From: Suillus spraguei
Taxonomy: Eukaryota; Basidiomycota; Agaricomycetes; Boletales; Suillaceae
Reading direction: 5' to 3'
Assembly: GCA_016800925.1 (NCBI GenBank)
Contig: JABCPU010000022.1
Location: 309,213-373,212, forward strand
DNA: 64,000 nt
The notes below the pieces were generated by a model, which ran no database searches, was not told the origin of the DNA, and saw nothing but the letters and a program-made list of their open reading frames with translations. This document shows positions 33,824-45,493 of the stretch, piece after piece. Both the position numbers and the translations under genes were made by a program. How positions within the stretch are numbered: position 1 is the stretch's first letter; each line of letters opens with the position of its first letter.

Positions 33824-36800
33824 CTCCTCGGGATCGTTCGGCCATTGTCTGCATTGCAATGTTATGACAGGCGATTGCTTCTTCTCTTATCTTCTGCAGA
33901 GATCGTACTCGATCTTCTGCTGCGGGGACGGATGAATCAGGGATAAGTGAGGGATAGCGCGTGGTTCATATCCCATCATCAAATAGAAGGGTGATGCATT
34001 CCTTGCATCGTGTTTTCGGTGGTTGTGGACGAATTCGGCGATTGGTAGGTGTTCTACCCAATCTTCAGGGTTGTTGCGGCAATAGATGCGAGTATGTTTC
34101 AAGTTCTTGATTAGCCTTTCAGTTTGACCATCAGTCTGTGGGTGATAAGCCGTGGATGGAGCGATGACGTAGTCGAGAAGTCGGGCAAGTTCCTTTGAGA
34201 AGCGAGATAGGAATTGCGGTCCTCGATCCGAGATGACTTTGTCATGGAGTCCAAATCGTCGGTAAACATGTTTTAAAAATAGCTTAGCCACACCTTCTGA
34301 AGTGATGGTTTTCAAACAAGGGATAATAATTACCCCCTTCGTAAGGCCATGGTCTACCACGACCATGATACTGTCAAAGCCTCCAGAGACAGGGAGGTCA
34401 GTGATAAGATCAACAGAGACCTGGGAGAACGGGCGAACAGCCGACGAGGGAATAGGGTGAGCGGGGCGAACAGGATGGTATCCGCTTTCATTTGCTGACA
34501 AAGGGCGCAACCCTCAACGTATTTCCGAATATAAGAGCCCATTGCAGGCCACCAGGCTTCCGTTTACGAGTTCTTCAGTTTTGAATCTACCGGGGTGTCC
34601 CGCGGTAGGATGATCATGATACCTTTTCAGGATATCGGAGCGATGCGCCGGTGGAATATAGGCGCGATTCTTAAAATAGAGGACGTTCTCCTCAATCTTC
34701 CAGTCAGAGAGTGCCGATTTCATAGGGGGAAGGCACACGCCATCAAGGGCATCAGACGCTGTCTTGAAGACAGGGTCGTCGAGGGGGTCAGAGGATGACA
34801 GCACATCCTTCAAGTCGGTGTCAATAAGACGAACGAATAGAGCGTCAGGGAGGAGGGTCTGGTCCTCGTTATCGTCTTTGCCAGAGTCATAGTCAGGCCG
34901 GCGGGATAGTGCATCAGGTACTGCTAATTTAGTACCTGCAACGTGATGCAGTTCGATGTCATAAATAGACAAAATCAATTGCCAACGTGCTTGGCGACGG
35001 GTAAGCTTCTGTGCACTTCTAAAGTACAGAAGGTTCTTGTGGTCGGTGAATACCAGGACGGGTGTGGGTTTCCTTCGAGATAATGACGCCATTCGTTCAA
35101 TGCCCGGATCACGGCAAGGAGTTCCCGATCAAAGATCTGGTAATTGCGTTCTGCGGGGTTCAAAGACTGTGAGAGATATGCACATGGGTGATAAACACCA
35201 TTCTCATCAGTCTGCAGGAGAACTCCGCCAGTTGCTACGAGCGAAGCGTCGGTAGCAATAGCAAATTGTCGGGAAGGATCAGGGTTACGGAGTACCGGTT
35301 GGGAAGTGAAGCGTCGTTTCAATTCTTCGAAGGTGTCCATACATTCGGTTGACCATTCAAAGGCCTTATCTTTCTTTGTCAAATCGATAAGGGGTCGGCG
35401 ATGTCAGAATAGTGGGAAATGAACGTGCGGTAGAAGTTGCAAAAACCGAGGAATGACCGAACATCTTTTACAGATTTCGGGATTGGCCATTCGGAGATTC
35501 CCTTGGTTTGGCGGTGTCCATAGCAACTTGTCCGGGGCGAATTATCATTCCGAGGTATTCCACTTCTTCTGCATCGAAGGTGCATTTCTCCGGTTTCAAG
35601 AACAGTGTTCTTTTCGTATTTTCATCAAAACTCGTCTGTCCGTTCACGGTGTTCTGCCATTGTTGTAGAGAAAATCAGGATATCGTCCATATAGATAACC
35701 ATCCATCCTTCATTGATTTCTTGTTGAAAGGTGCGATTCATGTATGCTTGGAAAGTTGCTGGGGAATTGCAAAGGCCAAAGAACATGACGTTCGGTTCAA
35801 AGAGGCCAAATTCCGTGGTAAAAGCAGCTTTCCACCTATCATCAGGATGGATGCGAATATTGTTATAACCGGACCGGATATCCATTTTCGTAAAGAACTG
35901 TGCGTTGTGAAGACGTGCGACAAGGGAAATAGGGAGTGGGAGCGGATATGCGTTCTTGACTGTCCAATCATTGATGTAGCGATAATCTTGACAGGGACGC
36001 AGTTCTCCACTCTTCTTTCCCACAAAGAAGAAGCCACTAGCTTGAGGTGACTTCGATTCTGAGATAAACCTTTCGCAACGTTTTCATCGATAAACGTTTT
36101 GACAGCAGCGCGTTCTTTTTCCGATAGCGGGTAAACCTTAGACGTGCGAGGAATAAAACCGGGTTTGGTGTCGATCCGATGATCGATACCAGGGCGTTCG
36201 GGGGTAGTTTGTTCAATCCGTCTTTAGCAAAGACGTCTGCGAAGTCGTGCAAATAATCCGGGACCAATTCTTCGAAGGATTTCTTTTTCTTTTCCTTCTC
36301 GTCCGTGGCGAATTCCTGAGCTTTGTTACTATATTTCGGAGGAGGAGGGAATTGTGGAGTAGTGGAGGATTGTTCGAGTTGAGAAGTTCCATCACGTGTC
36401 AAGGGTGTATCCATGGATACTTCTTCTATGATCCTCATGCTAACTCCATCGGTATCATATTCCACAAGAAATTCTCCATCTCCTAGTTCATAAGAGGAAA
36501 TTTCGCGTACTTCTGGGCATGCCAGACGTCTTGCATGGTGTCGAATTGGTCATCATCCTCGTTGGGATCAACGAGGGCACGGGTTCTTCTTATCGGGATT
36601 TCTTCATTGAAGCTGAAAGAGTTTTCGGGGGAACGAAGAACTTGGATAGTTTCGGTACGTTGGTGTTCGCCCTGGGAGTTCTTCTTCGTTTTCCTCTTTC
36701 CATGTTTCTGTTCTTCTATTGGCCGTTGCTCAATAGGTTCTTGTCCGACCCGATGCTCGGGTTCGGATTCATTCTTGCGCTTCTCTGCGCGGGGATCGGT

Positions 36801-37453
36801 GATACTGCTCGCGGCAGTTGTACACGTGGAGTGGGTTCTGTAGTACGTGGCATTCGTACTTCTGGTTCTGGGTCTTCAGGAACATCAAGGAGAAGCGATG
36901 AATGGTTTCGGAAGCGGGAATGTTGCCATCTGGTATGATGTTGAAAAGTCGGGGCAACCCGTTCTTCTTCGATCTTATCCATATCGATTTCGATCTCATC
37001 TGATTTCTCTGTCCGTGAAGGACAAGTGTTTCAGCAGCCCAATCTATAATTGGGTTCATTGCTCGTAACCATGGAATTCCAAGGAGGATTTGATCTCTTC
37101 TTCCTAGTTTGGTGATATTGAATTTTCCATACATGGTTCGATCGTCAATTTTGACCACTAGAGGCAGTAGTGCGTGATTGGTCCTCCTTTTATGAGGTTC
37201 CATCTGCCGTTGTAACTCGAAATGGTTCTTTGAGTTTTCGTCGTGTGATTTGATGGAGTTTCACAAACTCTTCTGAGATGAATGTTCCTGCTGCTCCTGA
37301 ATCGATAACAGCGGTGGTGTCGACGGATTTCAAGCGAGTACGCGAGTGGAGGGTGATAGGGACACGAAGTTCTTTTCTTTCACCTACAGCGCGTACAAGT
37401 CTTAGTAATACATTGGGAGAAACATACGTCGAGTCTTTGTTTCTCCAAGTCAA
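33824..37453 (-). pseudogene. pol: Minus-arm pol
   Basis: It reads protease DSGAAGTFISEEFVKLHQ, RT with [18 protein letters not shown] and YMDD, RNase H and integrase. The integrase is the best preserved in the window: one frame covers [36 protein letters not shown] and [13 protein letters not shown] with all three catalytic positions. It ends in the same place as the plus arm. Confidence 0.88.
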
Positions 37454-38281
37454 AAATCCTCAACAATCCGTCTCACGGTTTCTTCATCTTCTTCTTCTCC
37501 TTTGACTTCGGTTTGTCGGAGCGGGGTCTTCTTCTTTCTGTCAGGACAATTATGGATGCGGTGTCCTGTCTTTCTGCATCCGAAGCATTGCCCTTTCTTC
37601 ATGCATTCGGATCTCTCCATATCGGAGATTCGATCTACGACCATTGCGTTGGAATCACGGTTCGGAATATACCGTGCATTCCCGTAGTTCTTCTTCTTCT
37701 GTTGTGGAATGACGTGTCCTCATGGCGTTAAGCCGATGATGGGCGTTGTCAATAGCAACGCATTGCAGCACAACATCTCTGAATATTTCGGAGACATCTC
37801 CTGTATTGAAAAGCTTTGTAAGGATACCCCAATTAAGGCCGTCTTGGAAGAACTGGATCTTCGTTGCGTTGTCGGTGATCTGAGCCTTGGCTGCAAGTGC
37901 CTCAAAGTCAGCGACGTAGGTGTGGAGATCTCCAGTTCCTTGTTTGAGATCTCTAAGCTTGTAAGCGCGGTTCCTTTGGTATCCACTGGTTCGAATGCTT
38001 CTTTGAAGCTCTTCATAAAATCCACCATCGTCCCATAACCAACTTTTTGTCCCGAAGTGTCGGTAGATTGGGCGTGTTCAAGGAATTGTTCCTTCCAAGA
38101 CTTGGCATTCTTTCGGTCATAAAGGATGTTATGTAGATGATCTTCTGTTTGTCGGTGGTGTAAAGCTTTTCATTGATGTCAAAGTGCAATTGCACGACTG
38201 GATAAACTCGCGAGAGTTATCACGATCTCCATCAAAACCAATCGGTTGACCGATCTTGTATTCGAATTCTTTGGTCGACAT
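37454..38281 (-). pseudogene. gag: Minus-arm gag
   Basis: It starts at the ATG at 38281 and shares the early break (AATTGCACTTTG near 38190) with the plus arm. It carries VVDRISDMERSECMKKGQ and the zinc knuckle CFGCRKTGHRIHNC. Same state as the plus-arm gag. Confidence 0.86.
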
Positions 38282-38478
38282 GGTTGATGATTCTTCTGAT
38301 GAGTTATACTTTCTCGGTGCCTACACGCGCTGTCTTGCTGTCCGTCAGGGCTTTCTTCTGTCAGAGGGCTTCTCTTGACAATCTGCTCAGCGTACGCGTA
38401 CGCTAGTCTGCTGATCTAGCGATCAGGGTTCAGGGTCGAAGACTGGATAGTCGACGATCAAAATGACTTTAATCTTTT

Positions 38479-38950
38479 GTTACGAACTGGGGTGGCGTCA
38501 CCAGCGACAGTGAAAAGACACAGACGGTCTGCTGGGAGTTCTTACAATGTCCAAAAGAGGACAAGGTGAAAGTACAAGGAACGCGTTCCGAGTACGATCA
38601 AGGGTTCAGCCTCAAAGACAAGTCTAAGAGGTATCCGCGAGAATAGAGACTAAGGCTAAGGAGTGCTTAGACTTAGAGACGATTCAAGACGACTTAGGTT
38701 GGAGACCTAAGCGAAGGAGATTCCAGGTAAAACCCAGTAAGATTAAAGTAGGGAATCTACTACAAGTACACTGTGCTTAAATAGGCCAATATGTGCGCAC
38801 AGACCAAGAGAGACGTGAGAATGTAAGTGCGTATCCAAAGAAGGAAGGCAACTATAGTACAGATGCGTTGAGCATATGAGTCAGAGTCATGTTACGTAAT
38901 ATACAAGGTAAATGAAGTAGAAAATGAATAGGGCACGTACGATTGTAACA
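38479..38950 (-). repeat. Minus-arm LTR
   Basis: 472 bp, the inverse of 28490-28961. It ends GATTGTAACA at 38950, followed by ATGAGGTCC of the copia element. Confidence 0.92.
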
Positions 38951-40043
38951 ATGAGGTCCATACCAACTTATGGACCATTCCTGTCCAAACAATAGCAAAG
39001 AGTCAGTATTTCGCATCCTTCACAGATGATCACACATGCTTCACCAACCTGTACCTATTGAAGACCAAGAATGAGACATTCAGCGCTTACAAGAGCTATG
39101 AAGCTTGGATCAATATGCAGTTTGATACCAAGATCAGATGTCTCTGGTCTGATCGTGGGGGAGAATATCTCAGTGAAGAATTCACATGTCACCTTGCTAG
39201 TCATGGAACAGAGCAGAAGCTCACTGTTCATGATACCCCAGAGCACAATGCATGGCAGAGCAACTGAATCACAGGCTACTTGAAAGAGTTCGAGCCATGC
39301 TACATGCAAGCGGACTGCGAAAATTTCTATGGGTGAAGCCATGAGTCACGCTATATGGTTGAAGAACAGAAGTTCGACATGCTCACTTGATAACAAGACT
39401 CCTTCGAGATGCTTTTCAAGAAGAAGCCAGACCTAGCCAACCTACCAGTATGGGGCTGCTGAGTCTGGTGCATGACACATCAAGCTCAAAGCTAGACATG
39501 TGAGCAAAAGATGGCTACTGGATGGGCTTCAACCATGACAGTAATGGTCACCAAATCTATTGGGAGGATACCTGCAGAGTAATAATTGAGTGCAGTGTAA
39601 GGTTTGATGAAAGAGAAGTTCACATACCTGTTAGCACACCACTTGCAGGGGAGCAGCAACCACCAGAGGATCAAGGCAATCAGTGCGCTAACATCCCACA
39701 ACCACCTCAAAAGCAACACGCACCAGCTCAAGACCACCTAGGACACGGTTGAGATTCACGCTCCACAGCCTCGACACTCAGGAAGAGTATGAATCGAATC
39801 AGAATATGTGAGATGTCTAAGAGATGGGGAAGGTACTCATGATGGTCAAGCTAACTCACCGACACTGCCAACTGGAGTGCAAGCAGGCTCAAGCGAGACT
39901 GGCAATCTGCGCAGGAGTTAGGCATGCTGGGAGATGATGGTCAGCTGGATGAGGAGGACAAATAAGTTTTTGCCATGGTTGCTGGAGCAGTGGAGGTTGA
40001 GGGGAGCGACCCAACTAGTGATGATGAAGCACGCAAACACTGC
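38951..40043 (+). pseudogene. pol: Copia element H, integrase part
   Basis: It encodes ASFTDDHTCFTNLYLLKTK (copia integrase first catalytic Asp region) and SDRGGEYLSEEF with the second catalytic motif. Then comes TVHDTPEHNAWQSN, where the normal motif has NG..ER. Stops follow, and a linker (ARKHC, DEEDK) leads to the interruption by LTR G2. It is truncated on the left by the family-A palindrome. Confidence 0.85.
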
Positions 40044-40915
40044 TGTAACGAACATATTGGCGCTGGGCTTAAAACCCCATCTTTTGACACTCGTCTCACG
40101 TCTACAGGAGTTACCACTTGTCCATGGCCGTCTTACCCCTTTAGCAGTACCAGCAGCATCCCACACTTACCGCACACCATACCGACTGCTGCACCTCATT
40201 CCACATACCGATGTCGTTCCATGTCCTTGCCGCATCCACATAGCTCCATTTGGTGCGTCATTTGTTTTAACGGTGGTTACTACACTCCAGCGCTACTGAT
40301 CTCACCTAGAGTATTCCGAGTACATACAATTTAGGATATAAGCACCGCGTACCCCACACGATACAAGCACCTGATTTTACACCATTGCACGTACTATAGG
40401 TCAGGATTATTGTTTAGCTCTGGATCTACCCAGTAGTGGACATAGTCTTTAAAGTTTCCTTATCACTCGTTAATCTATCACACTCGTTCTCCGTTACTGC
40501 TGGCATACCACTGGACCTTTGACTGTTACTTTGACTGAACTTCTCACGCACCGCTACTTTACCGCTGAAAGTACTGCGGACTTCTTTACTGTTTCTTTGC
40601 ACCACTCGCAACCTTACCGCTACCGCAGATACCATCGCTCGACGCAACTGTTACTGACCATATCTCGACCACAGTAGCACTGCTACGCACGATGCTAGTT
40701 CCGACGGTATCATCGCTGACCGCGGCAACTTACCGCTGACCTCGACGCTTGTTTCGCACATAAGTTAGACTCAAACTTGACCATACCAATAGGCATCCCC
40801 CTTTATGGTCGAATGCTCTTGCCTTGCAAGTGAAGCAGACTAGATGGAGTGCAAGACTCACATACTAGTTTAGGCAGTGGTTTATCTACAGCCCAGGCTA
40901 GGTTGTATCTTTACA
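40044..40915 (+). mobile_element. Solo LTR G2
   Basis: 872 bp, TGTAACGAACATATTGG to GTTGTATCTTTACA, nested in copia H. The flanks share ACTG (ACTGC left, CACTG right), so the duplication is imperfect. Orientation follows the TG...CA reading and is arbitrary, because no polypurine tract is linked to the family. Confidence 0.85.
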
Positions 40916-42440
40916 CTGTGACTGGCCCAAATGGGATAGGCGATGAACAAGGAGTTAAGAAGCCTGGAAGACACCAAGACCTGGACAATAGTTGAGTGCC
41001 CTAAGGGTGCCAACATCGTTGGTTGCAAATGGGTCTATCGCATCAAGCGGAAAGCTGATGGTGAAATTGACAAGTACAAGGCATGTCTTGTTGCTAAAGG
41101 CTACTCACAGGTTTATGGTGTTGACTACTATGACACATACACCCCCATCGCATGCCTTGCATCACTGTGCACCATCCTTGCTATAGCAGCCAGGAATGAC
41201 TGGGACATCGACATCTTTGACTTCCAGAGTGCTTACCTTAATGGAAAGCTAGATCCTGACAAGGTTATCTTCATGAAACTTCCACCTGGGCTACAGGTTA
41301 ATGGCAAGTTCAAGAACCCAGTTGCATGCTTACATGTTGCACTATACGGATCCAAGCAAGGCACACTCAAGTGGTACAATGAGCTGTGCAAAGCACTGGA
41401 ACTACTTGGCTTTAGGTGAGCCGAATGTGATTGGGGAGTGTTCTACCAGTATGTGGAGAACGAGATCCTCCTGTTTGCATCACATGTTGATGACTGCACT
41501 GTTACTGGGAGTGACAGAAAGGAGATTCAGTTATTCAAGACTGAGATCGCTAATTGCTACAAGCTCACCAACCCTGGACCTATTGCTTGGCTACTTGGGA
41601 TGAAGGTTATATGTGACCGCACAGCACGCACTATCTCACTGTTGCAAGAATCCTATGTTGATGGGATACTCACCAAGTACAACTTTGCTGACAACAAACC
41701 TGTCTCCATCCCAATGGACCCCAACATTCAGTTATCTCACAGCCAATCCCCAAAGATGCCTACTGAAGTCGCAAAAATGAAGAATGTACCTTATCACGAA
41801 GCTGTTGGCTCACTCATGCACTTAGCAGTTGGTACACCCCCCAACATAGCATTTGCAGTATAAACAGTAGCGCAATTTAGTGCAGAGCCAGGCATGGCAC
41901 ATTGGGAAGCAGTGAAGAGAATCTACCGTTACCTGGTAGGAACAAGGAAGCTAGCACTTACATTTGGTCATGGGAAGTGCAGACTAGAAGGCTTTACAGA
42001 TGCTAATGGAGCATCACAGGAGCATAGGCATGCCATCTCTGGATATGCTTTTCTACTTGATGGTGGCGCAATATCTTGGGCTTCGAAGAAGCAAGAACTC
42101 ATCACTCTATCCACCACAGAAGCTGAGTATGTCGCTGCCACTCATGCTGCCAAAAAAGCTATGTGGCTCTGCCATTTTGTCCAAGAGATCTTCCACCCAC
42201 TCACTTATCCAACGATCCTTCATTGCAACAATCAGTCTGCAATCGCACTTGCCAAGGGTGGCACTTATCATGCTCAAACCAAGCATATCAACATTTGCTA
42301 CCACTACATTCATTTTATTGTTGAACAAGGTTCCATCCGACTCATATATTGTCCCACTGACGACATGGTTGCTGACACCCTTACCAAAGCTTTGCCTAGT
42401 GTCAAGGCCAAACATTTCACTGCTGCGCTAGGACTATGCA
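40916..42440 (+). pseudogene. pol: Copia element H, reverse transcriptase and RNase H
   Basis: RT starts MNKELRSLEDTKTWTIVECP and continues GCKWVYRIKRKADGEIDKYK and DFQSAYLNGKLD, then a stop at 41417. The catalytic region is ASHVDDCTVTG (FVDD-type) near 41478. RNase H covers SKKQELITLSTTEAEYVAAT and CNNQSAIALAKGGTYHAQTK and ends VADTLTKALP near 42400. The stop after YGSKQGTLKWY, a stop at 41861 and loss of the 5' half make it inactive. Order integrase-RT-RNase H is diagnostic of Ty1/copia. Confidence 0.92.
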
Positions 42441-42455
42441 CCATTTTAAGGGGAG

Positions 42456-42641
42456 TGTTGAATAGTCAAACATTACATGGACCTCGGACATTACCGGTAG
42501 TATTAGATAAGCACAGACATACTTACAGCTGCTCTTTACTCTACCTACCTCAGTGACTTGCTAGTCTACTGAGGTGAGCATATGCTACTTACACATTCAT
42601 TACTTAGTACTGACTACTACTGCAGCTTACCTATTGCTGCA
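42456..42641 (+). repeat. Copia H 3' LTR (end uncertain)
   Basis: It begins TGTTGAATAG directly after the polypurine tract AAGGGGAG at 42448-42455. The likely end is TTGCTGCA at 42641, just before degenerate repeat DNA, but no partner LTR is available to confirm it. Confidence 0.5.
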
Positions 42642-42900
42642 CCAGTCCTGAGTGCCAGCTGCTGGCATTCGGGGTTCGGCCTCAAAATGTGTGGATCAAA
42701 GTCTGTTGCCTCACATTGTTCTGCCTCACATTTTGCTGAGTCCCGAGTGTCAAACCTGAATTCAGACTATCGAGTGCTGAATTCCGATTATTGAGTCCCA
42801 AATTTCGAGTATTGAGTCCCAAGTGCCGAGATACTCAATGTTCGGGACTCAATTCATGAAACTTGACTTCCGAATTGAGTTCCAGAAATGTTGATGCTCT
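42642..42900. repeat. Degenerate satellite-like DNA (GAGTCCCGAGTG type)
   Basis: Irregular short repeats built on GAGTCCCGAGTGCC and TGTGTGGATCAAAGTCT. The same vocabulary recurs at 53460-54203 and 55164-55800. No coding content. Confidence 0.7.
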
Positions 42901-42989
42901 AATTGGTACATGGTATTCGTGTGTTGCTACTAACATGGGTAACAACTCTTTCAACTTCTTTGATCTTTCACACCGTGGTTAGTATGCAG

Positions 42990-44271
42990 TCATTGACCCT
43001 AGCCCATCCATATGAGGGAACCCCAGCATAAATGTGAACAGAATCCCTGATATACCATGCTCAAGCAATCTGATGCCCTTCCACTCCATGAACCCCATGT
43101 CTGACAATCCTTCCTGAAAACGCAATCATACAGCTGAAATCATACCTGAATTCCAGCTGAAGGCTTGGCATACTCATCTGAGCATTAGAATAGTTCCCCA
43201 TGGTGGTGAGAATATCGAAGCATTCAGGAATGGATAAATGGTCTCGATGATTGGGGGTTTCCCGATTGGAAATGATGGAGAGGGTGTTAAATATGGATGC
43301 CCAGTACTGCAGGGTCCCTGGCATCTGTGGCAGTTCCTTGCTCACTGTCTTATCTCTGAGGTGTGACAAGGCTTGTAACCCTGCAAAGTACTGCTGAGGA
43401 TGCATGACCCTGAGTGCCACCAATGCAATGGCTGCTGGCCTTGCAATAGCTTTGAGGATATTCTCGGAGGAGGGTCCCCTCAATCATGCAGATACCTCCG
43501 GATCTGACAGATTCTATGGAATTGGTGAGTTTGACTCCAGAAATTATCATCTCATCAGATCCTACCTCGTTGCCCTGTTGAAACCATGCCAGAGATAAAT
43601 TGATGCATCTGGGAGTTGACCCAACATTTTATGAGCCCTGTTTGAACCATTCTTGATTATATCGCCAATTGCCATCAGCCTTTACACTTTTTTGAGGCTT
43701 GGACCCAGCAAATCAGTGGTTGCCCTAATTTCCTTCTGTAGGTACCATCTGATATTCAATATCCATTGAGTAACAATCTACATTATGCACCTGGGTGGTC
43801 TCAGTCAGGGCATCCGGGAGGTACCATGCGATGATGGTACCCAAAGCATCGAGAATTGTGGCAGGTTTGTCCACCAACTTTGTGCCCTCATGGTCAGGAG
43901 GACACCTCTCAAGCAACTTCTCCTCTTTCTCGTCATTATGCCCAGTGTTCTTTGGGGATATCAATTCACTATATCTTGCAATATCAATCTGCATCTTAAC
44001 TGTCATGAAGGAATTTGAATGATCAAATACATTTTCAACATCTGCAGGAAGACCCACTGGGATTTTTATATGCCTTTATGAGTACATCAGCCAAGCGATC
44101 GCATGCCATCACCAGATCAGTGTCCAGGTTCGGAGAAGGTATAACTGGTTCTCCTCCAGTCTTCTCTGCATTGAATTTCTGTTTGGTATATTCCCCTGCT
44201 TCATAAGTGATGGCCAGAGCCCAAGTGCACCAGATTTTTATGTCACAAGTGGACATGGAAGAAGTGTTCAT
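42990..44271 (-). pseudogene. TET/JBP-like 2OG-Fe(II) dioxygenase, decayed
   Basis: Segments in order on the minus strand: TYEAGEYTKQKFNAEK (about 44200); KPATILDALGTIIAWYLPDA (about 43860); LAWFQQGNEVGSDEMIISGV (about 43580); FNTLSIISNRETPNHRDH with the HxD iron-binding motif at 43249-43241; FDILTTMGNYSNAQMSMPSL; AFSGRIVRHGV with the distal His at 43099-43097; an in-frame TGA at 43063; and AWYIRDSVH carrying a possible 2OG-binding Arg. The arrangement HxD...SG...HGV...RD fits the fungal TET/JBP family (5-methylcytosine oxidation), reported to be expanded with KDZ transposons. Stops and frame changes make it a pseudogene. Identity is from recalled family sequence. Confidence 0.62.
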
Positions 44272-44855
44272 GTTGCAAGTTGATATTGGGAAATCAGATG
44301 CTGAATGCTGGATGTCCAGACTTTGGTGTTAAAGGGGGTGGAGATAGCGAGATCAGATAAGGGAACCTTGGATGATGTTGGCTTTCAAAGATGTATTATC
44401 ATCCATTGCTCAATGAAATACCAGATGATTGGAAGTGTGCTGGATATCAGATATTCATTTGTCGAGACCCGGGTTCGGAACTTGGCATCTCATAGGGCAA
44501 CCAATTTTTGCACCCTGATGTCCACATTCTACAAGACAACATAAGCACCATAAAAGGCCATGTCAAGCAGAGACCCGGGTCTTGGAACTCGGAACTTGGT
44601 ATGCTTCATCTGATTTTTGGGGGTCGGAACTGGGTGTCTTGTAGGGCAATACAAGCCTCGCACCCTGCTTTCCACATTCTACAAGACAACCTAAGTGCCA
44701 TCAAAAGGCCATGTCAAGAGAGCACCTGCTGCTCCGGGAACTCAGTAACTGTGATTTATTACCTCCTCTGATTCAGATGATATGCAACTCCCTCAGCTCC
44801 ATCATGTCTACAATTATCATACACATGGGCCCACCCATCTATATTTTATAACCAT
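44272..44855. repeat. Direct duplication in non-coding DNA
   Basis: 44464-44567 and 44569-44721 share GAGACCCGGG at the start, CTTGGAAC-like text, TCCACATTCTACAAGACAAC and AAAAGGCCATGTCAAG. The second copy has an extra internal segment. There is no gene in this interval. Confidence 0.75.
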
Positions 44856-45335
44856 GTGGAGATTGATGAGCTGGATGAGGAGCAAATGAGTATTGGTCCG
44901 GCGCCAAAGATGGGGATGCCATATGTTGAGATCCCAGTCAGTCTGATTTGTTCATTGTTATTGCCATCTAATTTTGTACAGCCTGCCTCAAAGAGTAGTG
45001 GCAAGGCTGCCGGTCCAGCCAGTGGTCTTCAAGAGGACTCCCATGCCGACTCCACCTTGCCGGTCTGGTTGCCTGGCTGTGGCACCTGTGTTCAGCGGCA
45101 GCTGATCTGCCACCAAGGCTACAACAGCAGCCATGAGCAGCTGGGGGTGTGTGCGCACTCCCACCGCACTAAACACAAGTGTGGCAGCAAAGGATCTGCT
45201 GCCCCAACAAAGAGCAGGAGACCTGCAGTCAGGTCTAAGTCATGCCAGAGGGCAAACACGGTGCATGTCACCTACAAGGAATTGGACAAGGAGGATGAAC
45301 TAGTTGTCAGGACAAAGATAGATGGTGAAGCATAG
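44856..45335 (+). CDS. Cys-rich uncharacterised ORF (possible gene fragment)
   Basis: 159 codons. It starts MEIDELDEEQMSIGPAPKMG, then has a hydrophobic stretch IPVSLICSLLLPSNFV and a Cys/His cluster (GCGTCVQRQLICHQGY, then GVCAHSHRTKHKCGSKGS). A basic tail and VTYKELDKEDELV follow. The spacing CX2CX6C...CX9-10KC resembles the paired clusters of the antisense ORF at 24118-25876. The hydrophobic part could be a retained intron. No function is known. It could be chance coding in an old repeat. Confidence 0.4.
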   Translation: MEIDELDEEQMSIGPAPKMGMPYVEIPVSLICSLLLPSNFVQPASKSSGKAAGPASGLQEDSHADSTLPVWLPGCGTCVQRQLICHQGYNSSHEQLGVCAHSHRTKHKCGSKGSAAPTKSRRPAVRSKSCQRANTVHVTYKELDKEDELVVRTKIDGEA

Positions 45336-45365
45336 GAAAATAAATGATAGGGGAAATGCAAATGG

Positions 45366-45493
45366 ATGTTCTTGTAACAGACCAGACCCAAGGTGATGAT
45401 GGAGGATTTGAGGGTCAGGTTCAGGGGATGTAGTTATTGAACAAATGGACCCAGGGCAATGACATAGGATTTGACGGTCAGGTTCAGGGGATG
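45366..45493. repeat. About 68-bp minisatellite, left part
   Basis: Two units of the type GACCCAGGGTGATGA ... GTCAGGTTCAGGGGATGT. It continues with two more units at 46595-46700 after the C2 insertion, so C2 entered an existing array. Confidence 0.8.

Larger units (their letters stand above)
33812..38950 (-). mobile_element. Family A copy, minus arm of the palindrome
   Basis: The reverse complement of the plus arm: pol (about 33812-37453), gag (ATG at 38281, reading to about 37450) and LTR 38479-38950. A few one-base differences from the plus arm exist (CGCCAAGACC versus CGCCAAACC near 35508; GGGCATTGC versus GGGCAT). RT YMDD is near 35682-35693. The right flank is copia sequence, not the inverse of the left flank. 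Confidence 0.92.

Noticed and set aside
28490..38950. Palindrome explained purely as one read that folded back
   Set aside because: A pure fold-back would give identical inverted outer flanks, but the left is LTR D3 and the right is copia H, both starting exactly at LTR ends. An additional repeat-mediated join would be needed.
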